From CAZVBV01 sp964509975 (lineage in GTDB: Bacteria > Patescibacteriota > Gracilibacteria > UBA4473): a stretch of DNA of 64,000 nucleotides. Both the position numbers and the translations under genes were made by a program. Positions 17,089 through 26,615 of this stretch are shown here, one piece after another; the first letter of the stretch is position 1; each line of letters begins with the position of its first letter. Location: NCBI GenBank assembly GCA_964509975.1, contig CAZDZO010000003.1, forward strand, positions 1 to 64,000, read 5' to 3'. The notes beneath the pieces are model-generated. The model saw only the letters and a program-made list of their open reading frames with translations. It did no database searches and was not told the DNA's origin.

Positions 17089-17147
17089 AAGATTGAAAGT
17101 AATAAAGATAAAAAGTAGGAAACCTTAAATCGAAAATCCGAAATGGA

Positions 17148-19418
17148 TTAAATCATCGGCTCATTGAAATCTTCTGCTTCTTCAATAGCAGAGGTTCCTT
17201 TTTTCTTATGCTTCTGAACATCGAGTTTTCCTTCCTCCCACTGTTGCAAAATTTCATCAACTTCTTTTAAAGGTCGACAATAATTCTCTCTGGAAAATTC
17301 TACACAATCTTGTGTGTAATTATTTTTTGGAAAATTAACATCCATAGAACGTCCCGAGAAGGCTTCTCTCAGTTCTCCATTCACTGACATCTTGCAGTAA
17401 AAATCTCGCACTCCGAGATTAATAATGTCTCGTTCTTTCACACGCGGGTTGTACTCCCCTTCCAATATCTTGGCATCTTCCCCTCCCACTCGGAAGGTGA
17501 CCAATGAGCCCACATTTCCGAAGACAGTCGTGCGAATCTTGGGGGATAATTGTCCCAAAAATTGGTGAGCCAATGTCAGATTCAATCGATACTTTCGAGC
17601 TTCTGACAAGATCTCATCAAAGGTGTCTGTCGCAAAATTTTGGAACTCATCCACGTAGAAATAAAAATCTATTCTATTTTCTTCTAACGTATCCGCTCGA
17701 CTCATGGCAGCTTGATAGATTTTTGTAATCGCGAGAGATCCCATGAGAGCCGCATTTTCTTCTCCCAAAATTCCTTTTGAGACCTTCATTAACATAATCT
17801 TCTGATTATCCATAATTTCTCGGAAATCGATTTTATTTTCCGGTTGTCCCACAATATTTCGAATCATGTTTGTAGAAACAAATTGTCCAACTTTATTCAA
17901 TAACGGTGTAATCGCTTCATTATCAAATTTCTCGGACCAGCCGGCAAACTCGTTTACCCAGAAGTTTTTAACGACGTTATCCTGAATATTTCGCACAATT
18001 GACTGTCGATAATTTTTATCGGTCAACATCTTAAGAATAGACAAGATAGTCGTCCCTGGACTGTCGAGCAACGCCAGCGTCGTGTACCGCAGCACGTGTT
18101 CTAGTCGCGGTGTCCAGTTCGCTCCAAAAAGCTTTTTAAAAATCTCGATAAATCCAATTGTTACTCGAATCTTGAGTTCTGGTGGCACTTCTGACAGCGG
18201 ATTAAAACAAATTGGAAAATTTAAATCAGATGGATCGAAAATTACTACATCCTTAATTCGATCTTTTGGAATGGCTTTGAGAATGTTATCGACCAAGTCT
18301 CCATGCGGATCAAGAACGCCAACTCCTTTTCCATTTTCAATATCATTTTGAATCAGGAGTTCCAGCAATTTTGATTTTCCAGACCCCGATTTCCCTACCG
18401 TGTAGAGATGTCTTCGTCTGTCTGAACGCCGAATTCCAAATGGGATCTTTTTTCCATGAAAGTTTGTGAGTCCAAAAAAAGAAATATCTTTATCATTTTT
18501 TACTACCGGTAAATCAGCAGGAGGTTCACATCGACGAGAGAGAACGTGAATGAGATTGGGAACTTTCTGTTCATTTGGCAAATGATACAACGTTGTAATC
18601 TCTTTAATAGAAAGGAGGAATGGACTTAAGATAGCTCGTTCCTTAAATCGTTTCAGTCCTGCTTTTTTATTTGTCGAAACACCACTGTCTATAATTTTAT
18701 TGAAATCCAATGTGTTAAAATTTTTCATTCCTCCAAACATTGCTTTCAGTTTCATTTTTGGATTTTTGTGTGGATCATCGGAAAACGCAGCTATACGCAT
18801 ATTCGTCTGAAATAATTCTCCGGAAATTTTTTCAGAAATTCGTTTGTTAAAACCTGATTTAATTCCTTTTTTAAACCAATATTTTGTTCTGAACATTCGA
18901 CGAAGTTTTTCAAGTCGTTTTTGAAATCCTAGAAAAAAATGATGGATTCCTGAATCAAGTTTAGGACGTGTCGCAATTTGCAACCAAACCCCTTCATTTG
19001 GAGTACATTGTGCCATCACATTGAGAATTCCTGATAAAGAATCTGTTTCAAATTCTTCAAATTCTTTAATGGGAAATAAAGACCGTCTTCGTAATGATAA
19101 TTCTGACCATACGAAATTTGTTGTGTCTTTAATACGATTAACAAAATCCGGAATCTCTACAATGTCTGCATCTGGATCCATTGCATAAATTTGTCCTGCA
19201 ATCACACTACAAGTCGCTTCATCAGTAGTAAAACAAAATCCAATATTCTGTCAAAATACCACCATTTCAAATGACATCTTCACTCCTGGTAAAGACTCAT
19301 GTAAATTAATAAAAACATCCATAAACTTCTCTGCATTTCGCATGTTTTCCTGCTTCGCGGTTTTTGCCAAAACAGTTTCTGCTTTAAACTGGGGCACGCG
19401 AATAAGGTATGTTTTCAT
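17148..19418 (-). CDS. VirD4/HerA-like DNA-transfer ATPase with in-frame TGA
   Basis: From the ATG at 19418 the frame is open through 17148 except for one TGA at 19253-19251 (codon 56). Downstream of it are Walker A GKSGSGKSKLLE, GVGVLDPHGDLVDNIL, a Walker B-like YFYVDEFQNFATD and TLAHQFLGQL, as in the VirD4/TraG/HerA ATPases often seen in CPR genomes. The part before the TGA (MKTYLIRVPQFKAETV...) reads as a natural N-terminus. The best later start is GTG 19205. The gene is either mildly broken, re-started after the TGA, or affected by a base error. Confidence 0.8.
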
Positions 19419-19551
19419 ATCGGTGATTTTTTAGCAGAAAATTGACAATTAATCAAGAAGAATTCCTTTCAATGATGCTCTTTTCTTGCTGTTATTTTTT
19501 GTGGAAAAGAAAATTTCTAGTACCATAAGTTTGCTCCTCATAAAAACAAAC

Positions 19552-19881
19552 ATGATCTTTCTTCGAAAACATCATTCAAACTATAAAAAGATCTCTTCTG
19601 TTGCGATACTTTTCGCTATTCCTCCGGCTATTGTGTGGATCGATTTACTCTATGCACTTTTTAGAGAGAATGTTCTTCTGCCGCTTTATTACAGTATTCC
19701 TGATAGTGGATACATTGCATTGATGCTCGTACTCCCTGTAATCTCCTTGGTTATTGCCACTATTGGACATATTAAAACTCCAAAACATGAACGAGATTAT
19801 GCTCTTGGTGTCATGTTTTTATCCATCGCACTTGTTATTTTGATGGCATTGGCTATATCTCCTTTAGTGGGAGTAAGATAA
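19552..19881 (+). CDS. Small integral membrane protein
   Basis: About 109 aa from the ATG at 19552 (an in-frame ATG at 19486 is also possible). Three hydrophobic segments are visible: VAILFAIPPAIVWIDLLYAL, YIALMLVLPVISLVIATIG and VMFLSIALVILMALAIS. It ends 5 bp before ksgA and is probably co-transcribed with it. No family is recognised. Confidence 0.6.
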   Translation: MIFLRKHHSNYKKISSVAILFAIPPAIVWIDLLYALFRENVLLPLYYSIPDSGYIALMLVLPVISLVIATIGHIKTPKHERDYALGVMFLSIALVILMALAISPLVGVR

Positions 19882-19886
19882 CGCCA

Positions 19887-20711
19887 ATGAAAAAAAAGTC
19901 GTTTGCCAAAAAATCACTCGGACAAAACTTCTTACAGTCTTCAAAGGTTCGAGATCGTATTTTGGAATCGGTTGGTGATTTGAAAGACAAAAACATTTTA
20001 GAAATTGGCCCAGGTCTCGGATTTTTGACGAACAAACTCATCGCAAAAAAAGCCAATGTAACGGCTATTGAATTAGATGAAAGGGCTGTTGAAATTTTAC
20101 AAAAAGATTTTGGTCACAGAGACAATTTTCACCTTATTCATGGAGACTTTTTGAAACAAGATCTCGATAAACTTTTTGAACAAAAAGAGCCTGCCCTCGT
20201 AAAAATGGGGAATAAAAAGTATTCAATAATTGCGAATATCCCCTATAACATTACTTCTCCCATACTCAAGAAAGTCTTGGCAAATACTACGAATAAACCC
20301 GAATCAATGACTTTAATGGTTCAAAAAGAAGTGGGAAAAAAGATATGTCCTCATGGAAAAAATTTCAAACGATCCATTCTTTCGCTCTCTGTGGAAATTT
20401 TTGCCGAAGCGGAATTACTCTTTCTCGTTGATCGAGAAAATTTCTCTCCCGTTCCAAAAGTTGATTCCGCGATTATTCAGGTGAGAACAAGACCTGAGCC
20501 GTTAGTCACCCCAGAAATGGAGCGAGATTTTTTTACAGTCGTTCATGCGGGATTCAGTAGTAAACGAAAAAAACTTGGAAATGTCATCGGATCTTTCTTT
20601 GGTATAGAGTCAAATAAAATACTCGGAAATATCGATCCTAATAGACGTGCTGAGACACTGAATGTGGATGAATGGATTGATGTTACAAAGAATTTTCAAA
20701 ATAATGGATAA
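19887..20711 (+). CDS. ksgA: 16S rRNA dimethyladenosine transferase KsgA
   Basis: 274 aa, the usual length. SLGQNFLQSSKVRDRI at the N-terminus, SAM-binding LEIGPGLGFLT (about 32-42) and catalytic NIPYNITSPIL (about 117-127) are all typical of KsgA/Dim1. It dimethylates the two adjacent adenines of 16S rRNA helix 45 late in 30S assembly. It overlaps the next methyltransferase gene by 8 bp, so the two rRNA-modification genes are translationally coupled. Confidence 0.96.
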   Translation: MKKKSFAKKSLGQNFLQSSKVRDRILESVGDLKDKNILEIGPGLGFLTNKLIAKKANVTAIELDERAVEILQKDFGHRDNFHLIHGDFLKQDLDKLFEQKEPALVKMGNKKYSIIANIPYNITSPILKKVLANTTNKPESMTLMVQKEVGKKICPHGKNFKRSILSLSVEIFAEAELLFLVDRENFSPVPKVDSAIIQVRTRPEPLVTPEMERDFFTVVHAGFSSKRKKLGNVIGSFFGIESNKILGNIDPNRRAETLNVDEWIDVTKNFQNNG

Positions 20712-22128
20712 TTTTCCACTTCGTTTCGTTGAACGAATTAAAGAAATTCTTCCTTGTGAGGAATGGGATGATTTCTTTGCTCAGGCAACAGAGCCCCTTC
20801 CTAAGACGATCAGAATCAAAAAAGGTCTCTCTATACCCAAAAATTGGAAACTCACTCCTGTGAGCGAGATGAACGAAGTCCGATTCATTGATCGCGAGAA
20901 CCGTGATGACGTAGCACTTGGACGAACCTTGGAACATTTTAGCGGTGGAATCTATATCGCTTCTCTCAGTTCTCTTCTTTCTGTCCACGTACTCGATCCT
21001 AAACCGGAGGAAAAAATACTCGACATCGCCGCTGCCCCAGGATCTAAATCAACCTTTATCGCAGATCGAATGGAGAATGCGGGCACTCTGGTAGTAAACG
21101 AACCCAGCTCTTCTCGATCGATGAAACTGGCTTCCAACTTAGATCGCATGGGTGTGGAAAATGAAGTACTCTTACAAAGTGATGGAACCTACTTGAACAC
21201 ATTTTTTGTTCAAGAATTTGATCGTATTCTACTCGATACTCCCTGTAGTAGCGAAGGATTTGGAAGGAAAGATTCTACGTTTTTCGAAAAAATGTGGAGT
21301 GAGAAAAAAATATTTGAAGCCGCAAAACTCCAAAAAAAGCTCATCCGATCAGCCTTTGAAATGCTCGCTGATGGAGGTATCATGGTGTATTACACCTGTA
21401 CATCTGCGCCCGAAGAAAACGAAGCCGTCGTGCAATATCTCATCGATACCTATGGGAAGCATGTAGAAATATTGCCCATTGATCTCGGATCAATTCCTCA
21501 TCACACAGGCATTAAAACATTTCGAACCGATACCTTCTCTCCAGAGATTGTGAAGAATGTACGACGAATTTTCCCACACCTGAGAAATAAAACGTGGAAT
21601 AGTGAAATTTTCTTTATTGCCAAAATTAGAAAAACTGCGCCCCTGTCCCTCCCCTCAAAAAAGCAACCACCGCTCAAGTCCTCTACCCAAGTCCTTGGAA
21701 AAAATCAATCTGCCACAGTGCTTACCAAACTCTGTAAAACGTTTGGGATGGATAAAGAAATATTTGAAAAAAAAGTAATCCTCGAGCGAAATGACACGCT
21801 TTTTTTGACGACAAAGTCTGCTGCCCAATTTTCACTTCATCACCCTTATCGTCGATGCGGACTTCCCATGATCGATAAACACGGAAATCTCATGTCTCCG
21901 TTTGTCATTCATTATGGTCAACAAGCAACAAAAAATGTACTTCAATTTTCTGACAAAGAAAAAAAACGCTGGCTGGAGGGATTTGATCTTTCTCTTTCAG
22001 AAGTCATTGATGCCCCCGATGGAACAGAAATCCTTGTTCAATATGCCGGATTTTGTCTCGGTCATGGGAAAGTTTTGAATAAAGGAAAAAAACTCAAAAA
22101 TAAACTTGATCGAAATCTTGTTTACTAG
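20704..22128 (+). CDS. rRNA m5C methyltransferase (RsmF/Sun family)
   Basis: 474 aa from the ATG at 20704, which overlaps ksgA. SAM motif ILDIAAAPGSKSTFIADRM, catalytic motif DTPCSSEGFGR (general form DxPCSG) and the second cysteine motif YYTCTSAPEENE identify a NOL1/NOP2/Sun-family cytosine-5 methyltransferase. A C-terminal extension (about 340-474) resembles the RNA-binding tail of RsmF-type enzymes. The target is probably 16S rRNA; which cytosine cannot be told. Confidence 0.92.
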   Translation: MDNFPLRFVERIKEILPCEEWDDFFAQATEPLPKTIRIKKGLSIPKNWKLTPVSEMNEVRFIDRENRDDVALGRTLEHFSGGIYIASLSSLLSVHVLDPKPEEKILDIAAAPGSKSTFIADRMENAGTLVVNEPSSSRSMKLASNLDRMGVENEVLLQSDGTYLNTFFVQEFDRILLDTPCSSEGFGRKDSTFFEKMWSEKKIFEAAKLQKKLIRSAFEMLADGGIMVYYTCTSAPEENEAVVQYLIDTYGKHVEILPIDLGSIPHHTGIKTFRTDTFSPEIVKNVRRIFPHLRNKTWNSEIFFIAKIRKTAPLSLPSKKQPPLKSSTQVLGKNQSATVLTKLCKTFGMDKEIFEKKVILERNDTLFLTTKSAAQFSLHHPYRRCGLPMIDKHGNLMSPFVIHYGQQATKNVLQFSDKEKKRWLEGFDLSLSEVIDAPDGTEILVQYAGFCLGHGKVLNKGKKLKNKLDRNLVY

Positions 22129-22181
22129 TCCCTACTTCTTGTGATAGACTAAGTTGCAATAAGGGGCGTAATATTTCCTAA

Positions 22182-22712
22182 ATGAAAAAATATTTTTCCG
22201 TTCTCGTTCTACTGGCTTTTCTCGGAACACCAATTGTTCAAGCCATTTCTCCCGCAGAAGTAAATGATATTTTACAAAAGAAACGAGATCCTTATCTTCA
22301 AAGCATTCTCAAAGCACACAAACGAGCTGTTAAAAAAAGAACAACTGGAAAATCAATAGAAATCAAAGGTGGTCTTTGGAGAAATACTCTCAGTACTCGA
22401 CGGTCAGCTGTCAGAACAAGACCCAGTTATACCGCTGATTCTTTTCGAAACAAATCTGTTCGAACCCCCGAAATGCTTCAAGGGAATAAAAACAAATACC
22501 GAACAGGCATTACACGTCGAAGTATTAATCAACCACGACTCTGGTCTCGACGACGAACAGAAAACAAAGATCTTCGTATACGCAAATTTAGTCGAGGAGG
22601 TGATGGATTTAAAATCAACTCTTCAAAAGGTGGAAAGCGCACTACCTCAGAGCAACAATCCAGTTATCTCAAAAGAAAAATGCATCACTACACTCCACTT
22701 GATTCAGAATAA
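22182..22712 (+). CDS. Secreted basic protein of unknown function
   Basis: 176 aa with a Sec signal peptide (MKKYFSVLVLLAFLGTPIVQA, likely cleavage after residue 21). The mature part is very rich in Arg, Lys and Ser (RRSINQPRLWSRRRTENKDLR) and probably flexible. No domain is recognised. It lies 21 bp upstream of a lipoprotein gene in the same direction, so both may be exported together. Confidence 0.65.
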   Translation: MKKYFSVLVLLAFLGTPIVQAISPAEVNDILQKKRDPYLQSILKAHKRAVKKRTTGKSIEIKGGLWRNTLSTRRSAVRTRPSYTADSFRNKSVRTPEMLQGNKNKYRTGITRRSINQPRLWSRRRTENKDLRIRKFSRGGDGFKINSSKGGKRTTSEQQSSYLKRKMHHYTPLDSE

Positions 22713-22733
22713 AAATTGAATATTCTTCGTTCA

Positions 22734-23258
22734 ATGAAAAAATATATTATATTGGTTTTGGCTGTAATGTTGTTTGGTTGTGGAGAAACTTCTAACACTA
22801 TCGATAATGTCGATTCCACAAGAGTGGAAACCTCACAAATTGGTGAAACCTGTGGTGGACCAGAAAGTTTACTTTGTGGCGCGGGCTTTGAATGCAAACG
22901 AGAAGAATTAAAAAACGAAGCATTTGGTATTTGCGTCGATGCAGTTATTGATAAAACACTTAATTGCGATCAAACCAAAGCACCTGTTTGTGCCATTAAG
23001 GACCGTCAAAAAAACGGATATCTCAATACATGTGAAGCGGAACGACATGGTGCAAAAGTGCTTCACGAATGGTTTTGCAAAATTGATCCAGAAGTAAAAG
23101 GCAATTGCGAAGCACAAGTTATCGGTATTGGAAATTGCGAAGCATTCGCTATTGGGTATGAATTTGATGGAGAAAAATGTGTTGAAGTCGGGGTGTCTGG
23201 ATGTGAAGCAGAGATTCCATTTGGAACGCTGAAAGACTGTCAGATAAAGTGTCTATAA
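22734..23258 (+). CDS. Lipoprotein with Kazal-like and Kunitz-like modules
   Basis: 174 aa from the ATG at 22734. The signal ends in LFGCG, a lipobox, so it is probably lipid-anchored. The mature part is Cys-rich: an N-terminal Cys cluster (CGGPESLLCGAGFEC), a Kazal-like stretch (APVCAIKDRQKNGYLNTCEA...FC), and a C-terminal stretch CEAFAIGYEFDGEKC-VEVGVSGC-...PFGTLKDC-QIKC whose last four Cys are spaced 8, 12 and 4 (8, 13 and 4 in BPTI). Both folds are protease inhibitors in other organisms. A role against foreign proteases is inference. Confidence 0.65.
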   Translation: MKKYIILVLAVMLFGCGETSNTIDNVDSTRVETSQIGETCGGPESLLCGAGFECKREELKNEAFGICVDAVIDKTLNCDQTKAPVCAIKDRQKNGYLNTCEAERHGAKVLHEWFCKIDPEVKGNCEAQVIGIGNCEAFAIGYEFDGEKCVEVGVSGCEAEIPFGTLKDCQIKCL

Positions 23259-23484
23259 AAAATTTGCGATTTTCGATTGCTCATTCGAGTCCGAGCGAAA
23301 CTCTCCACCCTCTCGGCCATGAGCTCGAGGCCGAATGGTCAGAGTCGAGGATCGATTTTCGATTTTAAAAAATATGGTCATTCTGGCTTGCCCAGAATCG
23401 GATAAAATCTTGGAATATTGTCAAAAGCGCCAGCGCGATACCTATTACACTTTTCATAACTCTAAACTTTCAACTATTGACTCT

Positions 23485-24279
23485 TTAATCTTTTCCCAGT
23501 TCCTGTGTCCGTTTCATCGCCGCATCTATGGCAGTTTTTACAAGTGTATCAATGTCCTGCTCATTGAATATTCGAAGGGCTTGTTCAGTCGTTCCTTTGG
23601 GCGATGTCACCCGCTCTCTCCAGAGAGAACAAGAATCATCAGGATTATTTTGAAGAAGATAAGCTGACCCGATGAGTGTTTGTCTTACGAGCATTTCTGC
23701 TTGATCAGGAGCGAATCCCAATTGTTCAGCTGAAGATTGTAATGCTTCTGCGAAACGAAAAAAATACGCTGGTCCACTCCCAGAGATAGCACCAATCCAA
23801 TCAATCTGCTGTTCTGTTTCGAGATCGAGTACGGTTCCCCCTGATGCGAGTAGTGACCGTATCGTTGTTTTTTCTTCGGAAGAGAAATCCGCCAAACCAA
23901 AGAAGAGTCCCGTCATCCCCTGTTCAACGAATTGTCCAATATTGGGCATTATTCGAACAATTTTTGTGTTCAAGAATTTTTCTCCAATAGCAGACACCTG
24001 TTTCCCCGCAAGCATTGATATCACGATCATCCCCTTTCTCGAAGAGAATTGAATATCGACAAGATTTTGCGGTTTAAAGCCAAGAAAGAGAATGTCACAG
24101 TTTTCAAGATCTTTTGAATCAAGTGTGGTGAGAATACTGTATTTTTCTTTCAATACCACAAGCCGTTCCTCGGTCTTATCACAAACGAGAATATCCTCTG
24201 GTGTGCAAAGTTCTTTTTGAATAATTCCTCGGAGAAAAGATTCTCCCATGTTCCCGCAACCGAAAAAGCCCAGTTTCAT
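23485..24279 (-). CDS. proC: Pyrroline-5-carboxylate reductase
   Basis: 264 aa from the ATG at 24279, chosen because MKLGFFGCGNMGESFL is the normal N-terminus of the family; longer in-frame starts only add odd residues. The Rossmann motif GFFGCGNMG, the MPNIG segment and the C-terminal GSGPAYFFRFAEAL/VTSPKGTTEQAL block are diagnostic of ProC. It reduces P5C to proline with NAD(P)H. proA and proB lie nearby on the same strand but are separated from it and from each other by plus-strand genes. Confidence 0.95.
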   Translation of the reverse strand: MKLGFFGCGNMGESFLRGIIQKELCTPEDILVCDKTEERLVVLKEKYSILTTLDSKDLENCDILFLGFKPQNLVDIQFSSRKGMIVISMLAGKQVSAIGEKFLNTKIVRIMPNIGQFVEQGMTGLFFGLADFSSEEKTTIRSLLASGGTVLDLETEQQIDWIGAISGSGPAYFFRFAEALQSSAEQLGFAPDQAEMLVRQTLIGSAYLLQNNPDDSCSLWRERVTSPKGTTEQALRIFNEQDIDTLVKTAIDAAMKRTQELGKD

Positions 24280-24364
24280 TAACCTCATATTACGCTGAAA
24301 AAAGAAAAAAATGAATTTTTTGTGAAGTGACCGCATTGCATCCCTCCCTTTAAATTGTAATTCT

Positions 24365-24376
24365 GAGTCCGGACTT
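24365..24376. repeat. RAYT-type palindrome copy 2
   Basis: GAGTCCGGACTT, 16 bp before the start codon of the RAYT gene. Core AGTCCGGACT at 24366-24375. Confidence 0.85.
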
Positions 24377-24391
24377 AAAATTACAAAATCT

Positions 24392-24862
24392 ATGCCAAGC
24401 AGAAAAATCGAGTTGTTGGAGAATATTCCTTATCACATTTATAATCGCGGACTAAATGAGCAAATAATTTTCCATACCCCACAAGATTACGATCGTTTTA
24501 TACAAAAGATAAAGTTCTATCTTATAAAAACACCATCCATCGAAATACTAGCTTTTTCTCTTATTCCAAACCACTTCCACCTTCTTCTCCAATCTTCTGA
24601 GTCCGGACTTGAAATCTCAAAATTCATGCGAAAACTCCAACAATCACATGCCATGTATTTTAATTCAAAATACAAGTCCGGACTCAAGTCACCTGTTTTC
24701 GAAGGACGTTTTAAAGCCAAAATAATCGCTCATGAAGATTATCTTCATACTGTATTTAATTACATTGAACTCAATCCTATAAAACACAATATTGTTTCAG
24801 ATATCAAAAAATGGCCCTATTCTAGTTTTCATATTCATTTAAGTCCGGACTTGGAAATTTGA
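24392..24862 (+). CDS. REP-associated tyrosine transposase (Y1/HUH, RAYT)
   Basis: 156 aa. IPYHIYNRGLNEQIIF is the typical N-terminal strand, IPNHFHLLLQ carries the HUH metal motif, and EDYLHTVFNYIELNPIKH holds the candidate catalytic Tyr, all as in TnpA_REP/Y1 transposases. It lies between proC and proA on the opposite strand. The palindrome AAGTCCGGACTT flanks it and also occurs inside: at 24600 (codons E-S-G-L-E), 24675 (K-S-G-L-K) and 24842 (S-P-D-L-E, just before the stop). RAYTs act on such palindromes, so this is the likely source of the copies spread over 17-37 kb. Confidence 0.9.
   Translation: MPSRKIELLENIPYHIYNRGLNEQIIFHTPQDYDRFIQKIKFYLIKTPSIEILAFSLIPNHFHLLLQSSESGLEISKFMRKLQQSHAMYFNSKYKSGLKSPVFEGRFKAKIIAHEDYLHTVFNYIELNPIKHNIVSDIKKWPYSSFHIHLSPDLEI
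24600..24609. repeat. RAYT-type palindrome copy 3 (inside the RAYT gene)
   Basis: AGTCCGGACT within the coding sequence, followed by TGAAA, read as Ser-Gly-Leu. Confidence 0.85.
24675..24684. repeat. RAYT-type palindrome copy 4 (inside the RAYT gene)
   Basis: CA-AGTCCGGACT-CAAG context, in the same reading phase as copy 3, read as Lys-Ser-Gly-Leu-Lys. Confidence 0.85.
24842..24851. repeat. RAYT-type palindrome copy 5 (end of the RAYT gene)
   Basis: AGTCCGGACT read as Ser-Pro-Asp-Leu, four codons before the stop. With copy 2 it brackets the gene. Confidence 0.85.
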
Positions 24863-24878
24863 AATCAAAAATCCTTCA

Positions 24879-26183
24879 TCATTCCCGCACCTGTCCATCA
24901 CCTCGAAGTACCCATTTTTCTGTTACGAGTTTTTCAAGAGCGAACGGACCTCTGGCGTGCAATTTTTGAGTGGAAATACCAATCTCCGCCCCTAATCCAA
25001 ACACACCTCCATCAGTAAACCGCGTTGAAGCGTTTGAATAAACCGCCGCCGCATCGACTTCTTGCAAAAATCGTTCACACAAATTCTTGTCTTCTGAAAC
25101 AATTGCCTCTGAATGTTTTGAAGAATATTGTGCAATATGATTAACGGCTTCGACAAAGGACTGTACTACTTTTATCGAACAGGCAAAAGAAAGAAATTCC
25201 CGTCCAAAATCCTCTTCTGTGGCTTTATGTAGATGCGGATACTGTGCGTTTTGTAAAACGTTATACGCTTTTTCGTCGGCAAAAATTTCAACATGTTTCT
25301 TTTCAAATGCCTCAATGATCATAGGAAGAAACGAATCACAAATGTCTTCTTGAACAATAATTGTATCCAAAGAGTTACAGACTGATGGACGTTGTAATTT
25401 TGCGTTCGACACTATGTTCCGAGCCTTTTCAAGATCTGCTATTTTTTCCACAAAAGTATGACAAACGCCAGCTCCAGTTTCAATTGTAGGAATTTTTGAA
25501 TTTTCTCGAACGAACTGAATCAGGTTTGCACTTCCTCGTGGAATAATGATGTCCACATATTTTTCGGCTTCCAGTAATTCTTTTACGAACGCTCTGTCAG
25601 TTGGAAGAAGCTGAACAATGTCAGGAGACAAATTGTGTTGCTTTAGAGCTTCATGAATGATTTTTACAATAGCTTTGTTCGAATGTTCTGCATCCGATCC
25701 TCCACGAAGAATGACCGCATTCCCAGACTTAAGAGCCAACACCGCTACATCCACCGTCACGTTTGGACGAGATTCATAGATTACACCGACAACACCCAGT
25801 GGCACTGCTATTTTTTGAAGTTGAATATTATTTTCAAGCACACGTTCGGTTTGCACAATCCCGATAGGATCGGACAAGTTGGCAACATTTTTACTATCCG
25901 AGGCACTTCCCGCAATCCGCTCCCTGTCAAGCATTAAACGATCTTTCTTCGGATCGGTGTCTTCCATTTTGTCTGCATCTATTTTGTTCGCTTGAACAAT
26001 TAATTCCTCGTTCTCCAAAAGCGCTTGCGCGATATCGAGCACAAGACTCGTTCGTTCTTCATTTGATAAAAGAGCTATCTGTGAAGAAGCTTTTTTGGCG
26101 TTCTGAAGAAGCGGAAGAATACTTTTCATCTGTTCGGAGAATTTAGCAGAAAAATTTAAAAGTGTAAGTTGACATTTTTTCAT
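24879..26183 (-). CDS. proA: Glutamate-5-semialdehyde dehydrogenase
   Basis: 434 aa as drawn. An internal ATG at 26129 (MKSILPLLQNAKKASSQ) matches the usual ProA N-terminus better and may be the true start. Visible marks are VIYESRPNVTVDVAVLALKSGNAVILRGG, the catalytic Cys in LQRPSVCNSLDTI, and the C-terminal FGLGAEIGISTQKLHARGPFAL. It reduces glutamyl-5-phosphate in proline synthesis, between ProB and ProC. It is near proC and proB but not in one simple operon. Confidence 0.96.
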   Translation of the reverse strand: MKKCQLTLLNFSAKFSEQMKSILPLLQNAKKASSQIALLSNEERTSLVLDIAQALLENEELIVQANKIDADKMEDTDPKKDRLMLDRERIAGSASDSKNVANLSDPIGIVQTERVLENNIQLQKIAVPLGVVGVIYESRPNVTVDVAVLALKSGNAVILRGGSDAEHSNKAIVKIIHEALKQHNLSPDIVQLLPTDRAFVKELLEAEKYVDIIIPRGSANLIQFVRENSKIPTIETGAGVCHTFVEKIADLEKARNIVSNAKLQRPSVCNSLDTIIVQEDICDSFLPMIIEAFEKKHVEIFADEKAYNVLQNAQYPHLHKATEEDFGREFLSFACSIKVVQSFVEAVNHIAQYSSKHSEAIVSEDKNLCERFLQEVDAAAVYSNASTRFTDGGVFGLGAEIGISTQKLHARGPFALEKLVTEKWVLRGDGQVRE

Positions 26184-26289
26184 AAATAGTTTATATTACA
26201 CATGTTTTGAATGTAAACGAATATTAACCAAGGTGGTTGATTTGGTTTCTTCGGAACACCAGATCAATTGCTCTTTAAATGTCGAGAAT

Positions 26290-26547
26290 ATGAATACGAA
26301 CAAAAAAACACTCCCATGTGGCATCGGTATTGTATTTTTTTCAATACTGGCAATGGCACTACTTTATTTGGTAGTAGCCTCAAATGGACTTTTCGATTCT
26401 GAATTTGTCGAAAAATTTACTCCAATAGTATTGAGGTATCATCCTGATCTTGTACAGAATTTCGCCACAATATTCGGGATAGGAATGCTCCTTCTATTGT
26501 CTTTTGGTTCTTTCCAAGAGATGAAAATCAGAATGGGAGTAAAGTAA
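26290..26547 (+). CDS. Small membrane protein
   Basis: 85 aa from the ATG at 26290 (a longer start at 26233 is possible). Two membrane helices are visible, GIGIVFFSILAMALLYLVVAS and FATIFGIGMLLLLSFGSF. It is placed between proA and proB on the opposite strand. A strong terminator follows. Function unknown. Confidence 0.5.
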   Translation: MNTNKKTLPCGIGIVFFSILAMALLYLVVASNGLFDSEFVEKFTPIVLRYHPDLVQNFATIFGIGMLLLLSFGSFQEMKIRMGVK

Positions 26548-26568
26548 GTAAATGATCTGGCCATCAGG

Positions 26569-26607
26569 AAAAAGCGAAACTCACCTTCGGGCTTCGCTTT
26601 TTTTTCT
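26569..26607 (+). terminator. Intrinsic terminator
   Basis: AAAGCGAA and TTCGCTTT arms with a 14-nt loop and a T run, just after the small membrane gene. It lies 9 bp from the convergent proB end and may serve both strands. Confidence 0.8.
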
Positions 26608-26615
26608 ATACGATT

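Noticed and set aside
17148..19418. Genome-wide reading of TGA as glycine
   Set aside because: Many intact genes here end in TGA and none other needs readthrough, so the code is standard and only the single TGA in the VirD4-like gene needs explaining.
24360..24862. CRISPR-like repeats
   Set aside because: The palindromes are irregularly spaced, lie inside a gene and have no spacers of even length.
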